A stretch of DNA of 18,027 bases from Treponema sp. Lineage in GTDB: Bacteria; Spirochaetota; Spirochaetia; Treponematales; Breznakiellaceae. Positions 7,403 through 14,953 of the stretch are shown here, piece after piece. The notes beneath the pieces are model-generated. The model saw only the letters and a list, made by a program, of their open reading frames with translations. It had not been told where the DNA came from and did no database searches. The stretch lies in assembly GCA_031268125.1 (NCBI GenBank), contig JAIRXT010000070.1, positions 1 to 18,027 on the forward strand. Reading direction: 5' to 3'. The position numbers were made by a program, and so were the translations under genes. Within the stretch, counting starts at the first letter, position 1; every line of letters starts with the position of its first letter.

Positions 7403-8437
7403 TCAGGGGGTGGCCAGGGAATCCCTGCGTTCTGCCCGGCGGAGGATCATTTCCCCGGCGATGCTGACGGCGATTTCCTCCGGGGTTTCGGAGCGGATTT
7501 TGAGGCCGATGGGAGCGTTCATGGCGGCAAGTTTTTCTTCGCCTACGCCTTCGGACCGGAGATGCTGCTTAACAGCGGCGACTTTTCCTTTGCTGCCGAT
7601 AACTCCAAGGTAGGCGCAGTCTTTTTGTATGACCTGCCGTAATACGGGAATGTCGAAGGCGTGGGTAACGATGACGACATAATCGCCGGGACCGATTTCT
7701 ATATGCCGGAAAACGGCGTGGTAGTCGCCGGCGATGAGGCGGCAGGCGGTGGGGAACAGTTCGGGCTGTACGAATTCTTCCCGGTTGTCGAAGATGACGC
7801 AGCGGAAACCCACCGTGCTAAGAACCGGCTCCAGGGCCTGGGCCACATGCCCCCCGCCGAAGATGATGACCTTCCCCGCAAAATTGACCGGTTCGCCGTA
7901 GAGGCGCCGTTCTCCGGTTTTAAGGAAAACCGGTTTGCCCCGCGCCAGGGTTTTTATTTCGTCCCGGCTAAGTTCCATGCCGGTAAAGGGCATGCCCGCG
8001 GTATAGGGGGCCATGATCCGGACGGCGGGGCTGCTGAGGTCCATAAAAAGCCAGGTGTCCGAATCCTGTTCCAAGCGCCGCAGCAAGTCCCTCATAAGAC
8101 ACATGATCTGCCGGTCCCCGCCGGGGATAAACTGGAAATAGACTTCCAGGTCCCCGCCGCAGAGCATACCTAAATCTTCCTCATCGTTGGGGTGCAGGTG
8201 GTAGCTTTTGCACTGCGATGTTTGAAGGGTCAAAAGTTCCCGGGCCGCCTGCAAAGCCCGGTATTCCAGGGTTCCGCCGCCGATAGTACCGCAAATTCTG
8301 CCTTCCTTACCGGCCAGCATGTGGGCCCCCGCACTGCGGGGGCTGGAACCTGCCTCCGTAATAATCGTAGCCAGTACGGTGTCTTCACCGGTCCCGGCGG
8401 CATTCAAAACGGCGGTAAAAAGTTCTTTTAATTTCAT
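7403..8437 (-). CDS. XdhC/CoxI-family molybdoenzyme maturation factor
   Basis: 344 residues. The N-terminal XdhC_CoxI domain shows SSPRSAGAHML (31-41), CGTIGGGTLEYRA (49-61) and MLCGGDLEVYFQF (91-103). The C-terminal Rossmann domain has the nucleotide loop GGGHVAQAL (194-202), FDNREEF (216-222), VIVTHAFD (255-262), GVIGSK (278-283) and APIGL (308-312). Members bind molybdenum cofactor, protect it, and help deliver the sulfurated form to xanthine dehydrogenase-type enzymes, which fits the hydroxylase operon at the left edge of the window. It is transcribed divergently from the MogA-MoaC gene with only 50 bases between start codons, so their promoters must lie close together. The ribosome site is weak (GGGATAG before the ATG). 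This is not the FeS subunit that E. coli calls XdhC. Confidence 0.92.
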   Translation of the reverse strand: MKLKELFTAVLNAAGTGEDTVLATIITEAGSSPRSAGAHMLAGKEGRICGTIGGGTLEYRALQAARELLTLQTSQCKSYHLHPNDEEDLGMLCGGDLEVYFQFIPGGDRQIMCLMRDLLRRLEQDSDTWLFMDLSSPAVRIMAPYTAGMPFTGMELSRDEIKTLARGKPVFLKTGERRLYGEPVNFAGKVIIFGGGHVAQALEPVLSTVGFRCVIFDNREEFVQPELFPTACRLIAGDYHAVFRHIEIGPGDYVVIVTHAFDIPVLRQVIQKDCAYLGVIGSKGKVAAVKQHLRSEGVGEEKLAAMNAPIGLKIRSETPEEIAVSIAGEMILRRAERRDSLATP

Positions 8438-8487
8438 GTATCTATCCCAACCCTTGATTAGGCTGCTACGGTATAGGGTAGTGTAAC

Positions 8488-9468
8488 ATGGTGGAAAATA
8501 TGTATACAGCGCTTGTGATAACGGTAAGCGATAAGGCTTTTACGGGGGACCGGGTGGATACCGCCGGTCCCGCGGTACGGACCCTGCTGGAGGGCGCCGG
8601 TTTCAAGGTGTTACCCGCCATCGTAGTCCCCGATGAAGATGCGCGGATCCGGGAAGTTTTGATCCGGGGCGCCGATGAAGATAAGGCCGGCCTTATTCTG
8701 ACCGTGGGGGGGACGGGGCTGGCCCCCCGGGACCTGACCCCGGAGGCCGCAGCGGCGGTCTGTGAACGGATGGTCCCCGGCATTGCCGAAGTTATGCGCC
8801 GGGAGAGCGCCGCCATAACCCGGCGGGCCATACTTTCCCGCGGTATTGCCGGAATCCGGGGCCGGAGCCTTATCGTGAATCTGCCGGGCAGTGAAAAGGG
8901 GGCGGTGGAGAATCTGCGGACCGTGCTGGACACGCTGGGACACGGCCTGGAGACGCTGCTGGGGACCGGCGGCGACTGCGGCGGCCGGCCGGATATTCAC
9001 CAAACGGAACTGACGCACGGGGCGGGCATGGTAGACGTGGGCGAAAAACCCAATACCCGCCGGGAGGCCCTTGCCCAGGCCGTGATAACCGTGCGGAAGG
9101 AAACAATGGCCCTGGTTCTTGCGGGGGCCAATGCCAAGGGCGATGTGCTGGGGACGGCCCGGCTGGCGGGGATTATGGCGGCAAAGCAGACCGGGGGTCT
9201 AATCCCCCTGTGCCACCCCCTGCCCCTGGACCTGGTAACGGTGGACATTGTCCCCCAGGGAGATACCCGGTTCTACATCAGTTCCACGGTCCGGGCCGCC
9301 TGGCATACGGGGGTGGAAATGGAAGCCCTGACCGCCGTATCCGTGGCGGCCCTTACCATCTACGACATGTGCAAGGCCGTTGACCGGACTATGGAGATTG
9401 GGGAAATTCTGCTCCTTAAAAAAAGCGGGGGCCGGAGCGGCCCCTGGCCGGCCCCCCGGGAAGCCTGA
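8488..9468 (+). CDS. MogA/MoaB-MoaC fusion, molybdenum cofactor biosynthesis
   Basis: 326 residues holding two enzymes. Residues 1-165 are a MogA/MoaB-type domain: LVITVSDKAFTGDRVDTAG at 9-27, LTVGGTGLAPRDLTPEA at 71-87 and NLPGSEKGA at 131-139, the molybdopterin-binding loops. Residues about 171-312 are MoaC: HGAGMVDVGEK, AAKQTGGLIPLCHPL (231-245), GVEMEALTAVSVAALTIYD (275-293) and MCKAVDRTM (294-302) with Asp293 and Lys296 in the catalytic region. MoaC completes cPMP formation after MoaA; the MogA half would adenylylate molybdopterin for metal insertion, so one protein covers an early and a late step. The start is 8488 or ATG 8500, which has GGTGG five bases before it. The stop shares one base with the moaA ATG (TGATG). 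Confidence 0.93.
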   Translation: MVENMYTALVITVSDKAFTGDRVDTAGPAVRTLLEGAGFKVLPAIVVPDEDARIREVLIRGADEDKAGLILTVGGTGLAPRDLTPEAAAAVCERMVPGIAEVMRRESAAITRRAILSRGIAGIRGRSLIVNLPGSEKGAVENLRTVLDTLGHGLETLLGTGGDCGGRPDIHQTELTHGAGMVDVGEKPNTRREALAQAVITVRKETMALVLAGANAKGDVLGTARLAGIMAAKQTGGLIPLCHPLPLDLVTVDIVPQGDTRFYISSTVRAAWHTGVEMEALTAVSVAALTIYDMCKAVDRTMEIGEILLLKKSGGRSGPWPAPREA

Positions 9469-10475
9469 TGCAGGACTCCCTGGGCCGGCAGATAGACTAC
9501 CTCCGGCTGTCCCTTACCGGACGCTGCAACCTGGCCTGTATCTATTGCCGGGGCGGGGCGGGAGACACCGAATGGCCGGATGCCGGGGAACCGGGCGGCG
9601 GACAGGACGGGGAATTGAGTATGGGCGAGATTAAGCGGATCATCCCCTGCACGACCGCCCTGGGGATCCGCAAGGTACGCCTTACCGGGGGGGAACCGCT
9701 GCTCCGGGAAGACCTGGAGGAGATTGTCGCCTACCTGGGGAGTGTGCCGGAGATTCAGGACCTGGCAATGACCACCAACGGCCAGGGGCTGGCCCGCCGG
9801 GCGGCGGCCCTGAAAAAGGCGGGGCTTGGCCGCGTCAATATCAGCCTGGATTCCCTTAAACCCGGCGTCTACCGGGAAATTACCCGCGGGGGGGACCTGG
9901 AAGAGACCCTTGCAGGCGTCCGGGCGGCCCTGGCCTGGGGGCTGGAACCGGTCAAACTTAACTGCGTTATCCTAAAGGGCCGCAATGACGGCGAGGCGGG
10001 GGCCTTTATCGCCCTGGCCCGGGAGCAGCCCCTCCACGTGCGCTTTATCGAGCTTATGCCCTTCAGGACTGCCGCCGGAATAGCTTCCGCCGGCATGACT
10101 TCCGCCGAAATACTTGAAACCCACGGGGAACTCCGCCGTCTGGAGCCAGAAACAGGACCGGTGGAGACGGCGTATGCCGGGAAGGGCTTCCGGGGTACGG
10201 TGGGCTTCATCAGCCCCATATCCCAGCCATTCTGCCGCAACTGCAACCGGATACGGATCACCGCAGACGGCAAACTGAAAACCTGCCTGGGGCACAACCG
10301 CGAACTGGATTTACGGAGCCTGCTGACCGGACCGGACACAGCGCTCCGCTCCGCCGTTGCGGAATCCGCTATTGCGAAATCCGCTATTGCGGAAGAGATC
10401 GCCCGGAAACCCGGCGGGCACCATTTTGGCGAAGGCTTTGTCTCACAGCGGACCATGGATCGTATAGGAGGATAG
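9468..10475 (+). CDS. moaA: GTP 3',8-cyclase MoaA (radical SAM)
   Basis: 335 residues. The radical-SAM cluster motif is C20-x3-C24-x2-C27 (CNLACIYC), followed by RLTGGEPLLR (71-80), MTTNGQGLA (101-109) and NISLDSL (124-130). The second, substrate-binding [4Fe-4S] site is C256-x2-C259-x13-C273 (FCRNCNRIRITADGKLKTC). The protein ends in Gly-Gly, the conserved tail needed for activity in known MoaA. It converts GTP to the 3',8-cyclo intermediate that MoaC turns into cPMP, and its start overlaps the MoaC-encoding stop by one base, giving coupled synthesis of consecutive enzymes. Residues 295-309 are a threefold five-residue repeat absent from the MoaA proteins I remember (see the repeat entry). 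Confidence 0.97.
   Translation: MQDSLGRQIDYLRLSLTGRCNLACIYCRGGAGDTEWPDAGEPGGGQDGELSMGEIKRIIPCTTALGIRKVRLTGGEPLLREDLEEIVAYLGSVPEIQDLAMTTNGQGLARRAAALKKAGLGRVNISLDSLKPGVYREITRGGDLEETLAGVRAALAWGLEPVKLNCVILKGRNDGEAGAFIALAREQPLHVRFIELMPFRTAAGIASAGMTSAEILETHGELRRLEPETGPVETAYAGKGFRGTVGFISPISQPFCRNCNRIRITADGKLKTCLGHNRELDLRSLLTGPDTALRSAVAESAIAKSAIAEEIARKPGGHHFGEGFVSQRTMDRIGG
10350..10394 (+). repeat. Three 15-bp tandem units in frame in moaA
   Basis: Three 15-base units, in phase with codons, encode SAVAE-SAIAK-SAIAE (residues 295-309). Units two and three differ by one internal base plus the end base. The run lengthens a predicted helix just before the conserved ARKPGGHHF segment, and its multiple-of-three unit would keep the frame if the copy number changed. 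Confidence 0.85.
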
Positions 10476-10476
10476 C

Positions 10477-10998
10477 GTGGCGTATATCGTTTCGGTCAAC
10501 ATCAGCGCGGAAAAGGGAACCGAAAAGCACCCCGTGGCGGAAGCGCTGCTGCGTCGGGATCACGGCATCGAAGGAGACGCCCACGCGGGGAACTGGCACC
10601 GGCAGATAAGCCTTTTGGCCCAGGAAAGCATCGACAGGATGAGCGCCCTGGGGGCGGCGGGACTGGTCCCCGGAATCTTTGCGGAAAACATAACCGTCCG
10701 GGGGCTGGAACTCCACACCCTGCCGGTGGGAACCCGGCTCCGCCTGGGGAACTGCGAAGTGGAACTAACCCAAATAGGCAAAGAATGCCGCCGCCACTGC
10801 AAAATACACGAACAGGTAGGCATGTGCATCATGCCCACAGAGGGGATCTTTGCGAAGGTTCTTAAAGGGGGAACCATCAAAGCGGGGGACAAAGCCGCCG
10901 TTATCAATCCTGCCGAAGAAACGCAAAATATTGGCTTGTTCGACAACCCGAACCCGGCAGGGTTCAGTAAAACTGATTGCCGAACAAGTCCACGGTAA
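10477..10998 (+). CDS. MOSC-domain protein
   Basis: 173 residues from a GTG start preceded by AGGAGG (10466-10471) five bases away; it begins one base after the moaA stop, so it belongs to that operon. MOSC features: HGIEGDAHAGNWHRQISLL at about 28-46, PGIFAENITVRGL (67-79), the Cys-bearing core IGKECRRHCKIHEQVGMCIM (103-122) and GIFAKVLKGGTIKAGD. MOSC domains act in molybdenum cofactor sulfuration or in handling Moco and N-hydroxylated compounds, and small stand-alone ones often sit beside moa genes. Function in maturing the neighbouring hydroxylase is inference. The last 22 or so residues are encoded by a nested hairpin (10933-10990) and look unlike MOSC, so the original stop may have been overrun by a repeat. 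Confidence 0.88.
   Translation: MAYIVSVNISAEKGTEKHPVAEALLRRDHGIEGDAHAGNWHRQISLLAQESIDRMSALGAAGLVPGIFAENITVRGLELHTLPVGTRLRLGNCEVELTQIGKECRRHCKIHEQVGMCIMPTEGIFAKVLKGGTIKAGDKAAVINPAEETQNIGLFDNPNPAGFSKTDCRTSPR
10933..10990. terminator. Nested hairpin overlapping the 3' end of the MOSC gene
   Basis: Outer arms GGCTTGTTCG (10933-10942) and CGAACAAGTC (10981-10990) pair with one G-U. Inside, GAACCC (10950-10955) pairs with GGGTTC (10960-10965) around GGCA. It sits between convergent genes and may terminate both, but there is no clean T-run. It lies within coding sequence, which is unusual for a terminator and suggests a repeat insertion. Confidence 0.5.
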
Positions 10999-11003
10999 CC
11001 AGA

Positions 11004-11813
11004 TCAGAAACTATACTTAACCCCAATGGCCGGTATGATCTCCGTATCGGAATCTTCTGCAATGGTGAATTCCGCCCTGGCATAGATGGTAAACGCATTG
11101 AGGTTGACATCAATCTCCGGGTTTATTCCGATTGTCTTAAATTCCTTGTCCGCCAGGAATTCAGCCTCGCCATAGATGAGCCCTTGGTCATAACTCAGCT
11201 TAAAGCCTAATCCGGCAAAATCAGATTCAGGCTTGATCGAAAAATTAAGGGCAAATTCAGCGGCAAGCCCAAAGGTGGAATCCCAGCCGAGCGTTGTATA
11301 AAGTCCCAGCGCAGTTTCATCCTTAACCCCGGTCAAATAATCGACCGGCAGTCCGGCTTGCAGCCAGAGATCGCCAAAACCCATTCCCTGTGTCCATTTC
11401 AGCGAAGGCTCAAATGTGCCCGCGTGGGTCTCGCCGTCTTCAAGCTCCGGCTTTAGTCTGAACGTGTTGTTGTTATTGAGAATGATAGACAGGGTCCCCG
11501 ACTCAATGAGCCCCCAATTATAGCCAATCTCTTCCTCGATATACAAATCGTGCGCGGCAGGGTCGTCAAACGCTGCCGTGTAATCCAGTTCGGCGAATAC
11601 GTCAAAGTTACCAAAGGAATTTTCGTAGGCCGCACTCGGCGTAATACCAATCACCGCTTTATCAGCGACATTCCCAAACCCGAACTCAATGCCCCCGGTA
11701 AGCCCGATACCCCCGTCCGCGCCGTCCTCCCCTTCCTGCGCGCTTACAAAACTTACCGCTATCATCGTAAAAACTACGAGTAACGCCGCCTTTCTTTGAA
11801 CGCTCTTTTTCAT
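11004..11813 (-). CDS. Secreted outer-membrane beta-barrel protein
   Basis: 269 residues. A signal peptide is clear (MKKSVQRK, then a hydrophobic run, with likely cleavage at VSA-QEG near residue 25). The mature part is rich in alternating polar/hydrophobic strands with Gly, Tyr and Phe (GLTGGIEFGFGNV, FDVFAELDYTAAF, LGLYTTLGWDSTF, LIYGEAEFLAD, FTIYARAEFTIA) and ends in a C-terminal Phe (VKYSF), the usual signature for BAM-assembled barrels. Eight to twelve strands would fit the length. No family name is recognised; similar small barrels are common in treponemes. It has an AGGAGG five bases before the ATG and its own promoter. It converges on the MOSC gene with five bases between stops. Composition is less GC-rich than the Moco genes. 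A porin or adhesin role is possible but unproven. Confidence 0.78.
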   Translation of the reverse strand: MKKSVQRKAALLVVFTMIAVSFVSAQEGEDGADGGIGLTGGIEFGFGNVADKAVIGITPSAAYENSFGNFDVFAELDYTAAFDDPAAHDLYIEEEIGYNWGLIESGTLSIILNNNNTFRLKPELEDGETHAGTFEPSLKWTQGMGFGDLWLQAGLPVDYLTGVKDETALGLYTTLGWDSTFGLAAEFALNFSIKPESDFAGLGFKLSYDQGLIYGEAEFLADKEFKTIGINPEIDVNLNAFTIYARAEFTIAEDSDTEIIPAIGVKYSF

Positions 11814-11818
11814 AAGAG

Positions 11819-11870
11819 CCTCCTATGTTAGATTTTACTAACAGTATTATATAAAACTAACTCGTGTCAA
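11819..11870 (-). promoter_or_regulatory. Promoter, possible operator and ribosome site for the beta-barrel gene
   Basis: On the minus strand TTGACA (11870-11865) is followed by an AT-rich -10 region containing TATAAT (spacing 13) and AATACT (spacing 16, 11848-11843). Between it and the AGGAGG (11824-11819) lies the palindrome GTTAGATTTTACTAAC (11827-11842). A further GTTAG copy lies within the promoter spacer, in direct orientation. These repeats could be an operator or a leader hairpin. Confidence 0.6.
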
Positions 11871-11946
11871 GGGCCCGCCAGGATAAATGCATAGAAGTGA
11901 AAAATTTAAACCATGCCGTTTAGCCCAATCAAGCTACGAGGGGAAG

Positions 11947-12037
11947 GGGCCCCTGTTTTTCTCCCTGACAGGACCCCCGGGAGAATTTAACCGGCGTCTT
12001 TTCGTTTTGCAATGATTAAAATGAGAATTGCCGTGGC
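11947..12037. repeat. Right half of the dispersed terminal-inverted-repeat element
   Basis: The run CTGACAGGACCCCCGGGAGAATTT matches CCGACAGGACCCCAGGAGAATTTT of the copy at 17765-17955 (both quoted in part: GACAGGACCCC, GGAGAATTT), and CGTCTTTTCGTTTTG...GATTAAAATGAGAATTGC matches the right end of the copy at 5529-5820. No left end is seen, so this is a truncated copy. It ends about 30 bases before the cyclase start. The rest of the 254-base spacer (11871-11946) shows nothing I can name. Confidence 0.66.
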
Positions 12038-12067
12038 CTATACCTTCCCTCTCTGCCTGGATAAAAT

Positions 12068-14452
12068 GTGGCGGTAATGAAAAAACCAACTCGAAAAAAC
12101 AGGCCCAAATACACGGCGGCCTGTGTCATTATTACCCTGGTATTTGCCGTATCGGCCCTTTTGATGTTCTCCGGCGCGCTGAATTTCCCCGAATACAAAA
12201 CTTACGACTTCCGCGTGCGGCTTCTGGCGGAACAAACCCGGCCTTCGGACGACATCATCCTTGTCCTGTTGACCCAGAACAGTCTGGACTGGGCCCAGCG
12301 GGAGCGGGGTTGGGGCTGGCCCTGGCCCCGGAAGGCCTATGCGGAACTGGTGGATTACATGAATACCGGGGGAGCCAAATCCGTCGCCTTCGATATGCTC
12401 TTTACCGAACCTTCCGTGTACCGGAATTCCCGGCAGGACGAGATTATCGACCGGGCGGTGGAAAGTCTGGAGCAGACCCAGCAGGCGGTGGTTCAGGGGG
12501 ATTCGCCCCGGCAGGCCGTGGGTTTTATGTTCAGGAACGTGGTGCAGGCCCTGCGTGAACTGGGCAACAGGGAGGACGACGCCTCCTTTGTCAGGGCGGA
12601 ACAGGATTACGGCCGGGTAGTACAGGCGGTCTTTTTAAGCAGCTTTTCCGGCAGCAGAAGCTCCTGGCCGCAGGGCCTGGACAAGCCCCTGTTTATACCT
12701 GGGGAAGCCGTGCCGGTACGGGAGGATTCCCCCCTGGCGGCCCAGTTCCCCGTTGACGAACTGCGGGACCACAGCGGGGCCTTGGGGACCGTGTCGGGCA
12801 TCCCCGACCAGGTAGACGACATTCTGCGGCGGGGGCGGCTTTTCTACGAATTCGACGGCCGCCTCATTCCTGCCCTGGCCCCGGCTTCCCTGCTGGTTTC
12901 CGGGGAAAAGCCCCCGGAACTGGACTACGACGGGGACCGGCTCCGCTGGGGGGACAGCGTGCTGCCCGTGGACCGGAGCGGTAACCTGATCCTCCGCTTC
13001 CGGGGGGATCTGAACCGCTATGCCCCCTACGACGTGGGGGAAATTCTGGAAAGCGCTGAACGCTACCATGCGGGGGAATCCCCCCTGCTGCCCCCGGAAG
13101 ATTTCAAAGACAAGTACGTGTTCTTCGGCCTTTACGCGCCGGGGCTGTTCGACATTTTCAGCACCCCCATTTCCGCGGTGTACCCCGGGGTGGGAATGCA
13201 CGTTACCATGATGGATAATCTGCTTTCCGGGGATTTTATCCGGGAAAGCCCCCCCTGGCTAAACCTGATCATCCTTTTTGCCGCGGCCCTGATCATCACC
13301 CTGCTCTCCCTTTTTCCGGGCCGCATCCCCGTATCCCTGGGGGCCGTCCTGGTCATGCTGCTGGCGATCATCGGGGCCGGTATAGCGGCCTACCATTTCG
13401 GCAGCCTCTGGCTTCCTATGGCGGCCCCCATCATCACCGTAGTAACGGCTTTTTTGGCTTCCACAGTCTACAACTACGCCACGGAAGGCAGCCAAAAGCG
13501 TTTCATCAAATCCGCCTTTTCCCGCTACCTTTCCCCCAGGGTCATCGATCAGATTATCGCCGATCCGTCCCAGCTTAACCTGGGGGGCGAAAAACGGGAA
13601 ATGACCGCCATTTTTACGGACATCCGCAGTTTTTCTACGATTTCGGAGGCCCTGGGAGATCCGGGCAAACTGGTGGAACTGCTCAATTTTTATCTTACCC
13701 GGATGAGTAACATTGTGCTGCAGAACGGCGGAACCATCGACAAATATGAAGGGGACGCTATCATCGCTTTTTTCGGCGCCCCGGTACACATGGAAGAACA
13801 CGCAATCCTGGCCTGCCGATCCGCAGTAATGATGCACAAGGCGGAACAGGAAATAAACCGGGAGGTGCTTAACCAGGGGCTGATAACCCAGGCGGTAATG
13901 GACGCGCTGGTCCGCAAGGGGATTCTGAAAAACCCCCAGGACCCCAGCCCCCTGTTCACGCGGCAGGGAATCAATACCGGGGATATGGTGGTGGGGAACA
14001 TGGGAACCCCCAACAAAATGGACTATACCATCATGGGAGACGCGGTGAATCTGGCGGCCCGGCTGGAGGGGATTAACAAACAGTACAACACCGGGGGTAT
14101 TCTGATAAGTGAATATACCAGGAAAAAGCTGGGCGATGAATTTGTCCTGCGGCCCCTCAGCAGAGTCCGGGTGGTGGGAAAAAACATCCCCATCCGGCTC
14201 TACGAGCTGCTGGACATCCGCCCGGAAGCCCCGCCGGAACTGGCGGACATGGCGGCCGCGTGGGAGGGCGCCCTGAATAATTACGAAAACCGTAATTTCG
14301 CAGCGGCGGGCAATATTTTTAAATCCATCTACCGGCAGAATCCCCGGGATCTGGTTGCCAGGCTTTACCTTGAACGCTGCGCCGCATACCATACCTCCCC
14401 GCCGCCGGAACATACCTGGGAAGACGGGGTGGATAATTTAACTGAAAAATAG
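12068..14452 (+). CDS. CHASE2-domain class III adenylate cyclase
   Basis: 794 residues from GTG 12068; ATG 12077 (MKKPTRKNRPKY) is an equally good start, and neither has a strong ribosome site. Order: transmembrane helix (16-37); extracytoplasmic CHASE2 domain (about 40-380; FPEYKTYDFRVRLL, GAKSVAFDMLFTEPS); three membrane helices (397-475); class III cyclase domain (about 510-705). Metal-binding Asp518 (FTDIRSFS) and Asp563 (KYEGDAIIAFFG) are present, as are Asn661 and Arg665 (GDAVNLAARLE). Lys559 and Asp653 (DYT) are the residues expected for ATP rather than GTP. The C-terminal 70 residues resemble a TPR pair (EGALNNYENRNFAAAGNIFK). It should make cAMP in response to an external cue. About 15-20 extra residues seem inserted before INTGDMVVGN. 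The SH3b and protease genes follow on the same strand. Confidence 0.93.
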   Translation: MAVMKKPTRKNRPKYTAACVIITLVFAVSALLMFSGALNFPEYKTYDFRVRLLAEQTRPSDDIILVLLTQNSLDWAQRERGWGWPWPRKAYAELVDYMNTGGAKSVAFDMLFTEPSVYRNSRQDEIIDRAVESLEQTQQAVVQGDSPRQAVGFMFRNVVQALRELGNREDDASFVRAEQDYGRVVQAVFLSSFSGSRSSWPQGLDKPLFIPGEAVPVREDSPLAAQFPVDELRDHSGALGTVSGIPDQVDDILRRGRLFYEFDGRLIPALAPASLLVSGEKPPELDYDGDRLRWGDSVLPVDRSGNLILRFRGDLNRYAPYDVGEILESAERYHAGESPLLPPEDFKDKYVFFGLYAPGLFDIFSTPISAVYPGVGMHVTMMDNLLSGDFIRESPPWLNLIILFAAALIITLLSLFPGRIPVSLGAVLVMLLAIIGAGIAAYHFGSLWLPMAAPIITVVTAFLASTVYNYATEGSQKRFIKSAFSRYLSPRVIDQIIADPSQLNLGGEKREMTAIFTDIRSFSTISEALGDPGKLVELLNFYLTRMSNIVLQNGGTIDKYEGDAIIAFFGAPVHMEEHAILACRSAVMMHKAEQEINREVLNQGLITQAVMDALVRKGILKNPQDPSPLFTRQGINTGDMVVGNMGTPNKMDYTIMGDAVNLAARLEGINKQYNTGGILISEYTRKKLGDEFVLRPLSRVRVVGKNIPIRLYELLDIRPEAPPELADMAAAWEGALNNYENRNFAAAGNIFKSIYRQNPRDLVARLYLERCAAYHTSPPPEHTWEDGVDNLTEK

Positions 14453-14464
14453 CCCGTACCGGGC
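14452..14464 (+). terminator. Small hairpin between cyclase and SH3b genes
   Basis: GCCCG-TAC-CGGGC begins at the last base of the cyclase stop codon and is followed by AATAATTTT. The stem is only five pairs with a three-base loop and the T-run is short, so it is at best a partial terminator or attenuator, leaving some read-through to the next gene. Confidence 0.4.
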
Positions 14465-14486
14465 AATAATTTTGAGGAGGTTTGTG

Positions 14487-14951
14487 TTGAAAAAAACAAT
14501 AATTTTACTGTGTATGGCGGTCGTTCTTGCTTCCGCCGCGGCGGCCCAGTTAAAAGACGGGCAGACGGCATACGTTACCGCAAAGTCCCTGTCCCTAAAA
14601 TCGGGGACAGGGTTCTTTGCAAGAAGCGTAGGAACCATGAATTACGGCGATGCGGTAACGGTACTGCGGGTTAACGGGAAATGGGCGGAAGTACGCTACG
14701 GCCAAACCCTGTCCGGCTGGGTTGTCCAGACCAATCTGACTACCAAACGAATCACGGGCGGGACCGGATCGGCCTCATCCCGGGAAGTAGCTATGGCCGG
14801 GAAGGGTTTTACCGAGGAGGTAGAAAACGTGTACCGGGAAACCAATAACGCGGATTTCGACGCGGTGGACGCGGTGGAGGCCGTCAAAATCTCCGATGAC
14901 GACCTGCTGAATTTTGTTACCGAAGGCCGTCTTTCCCTGGGGGATGAATAA
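14487..14951 (+). CDS. Secreted SH3b-domain protein
   Basis: 154 residues, starting at TTG 14487: AGGAGG at 14475-14480 is six bases before TTG and only three before the GTG at 14484, and a start at TTG gives a normal signal peptide (KKTIILLCMAVVLASAAAAQ). After cleavage near residue 21, residues about 25-85 form a bacterial SH3 (SH3b) domain: AYVTAKSLSLKSGTGFFARSVG, GDAVTVLRVNGKWAEVRYGQ and LSGWVVQTNLT. The C-terminal part (90-154) is acidic and Ser/Ala-rich with no recognised domain. SH3b domains commonly bind peptidoglycan, so a periplasmic wall-linked role is likely. It ends two bases before the M48 lipoprotein gene, so the two are coupled and probably act together. Confidence 0.85.
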   Translation: MKKTIILLCMAVVLASAAAAQLKDGQTAYVTAKSLSLKSGTGFFARSVGTMNYGDAVTVLRVNGKWAEVRYGQTLSGWVVQTNLTTKRITGGTGSASSREVAMAGKGFTEEVENVYRETNNADFDAVDAVEAVKISDDDLLNFVTEGRLSLGDE

Positions 14952-14953
14952 AC

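Noticed and set aside
8438..8487. Molybdenum cofactor riboswitch before the cofactor genes
   Set aside because: The divergent spacer is only 50 bases, too short for the Moco aptamer, and no such fold is visible.
10350..10394. Tandem repeat in moaA as a possible CRISPR or minisatellite array
   Set aside because: Units are adjacent with no spacers, in frame and only three in number; it is a coding repeat.
13259..14413. 384-codon minus-strand frame within the cyclase gene
   Set aside because: Antisense to an intact catalytic domain with all key residues; no ribosome site and no recognisable motif.
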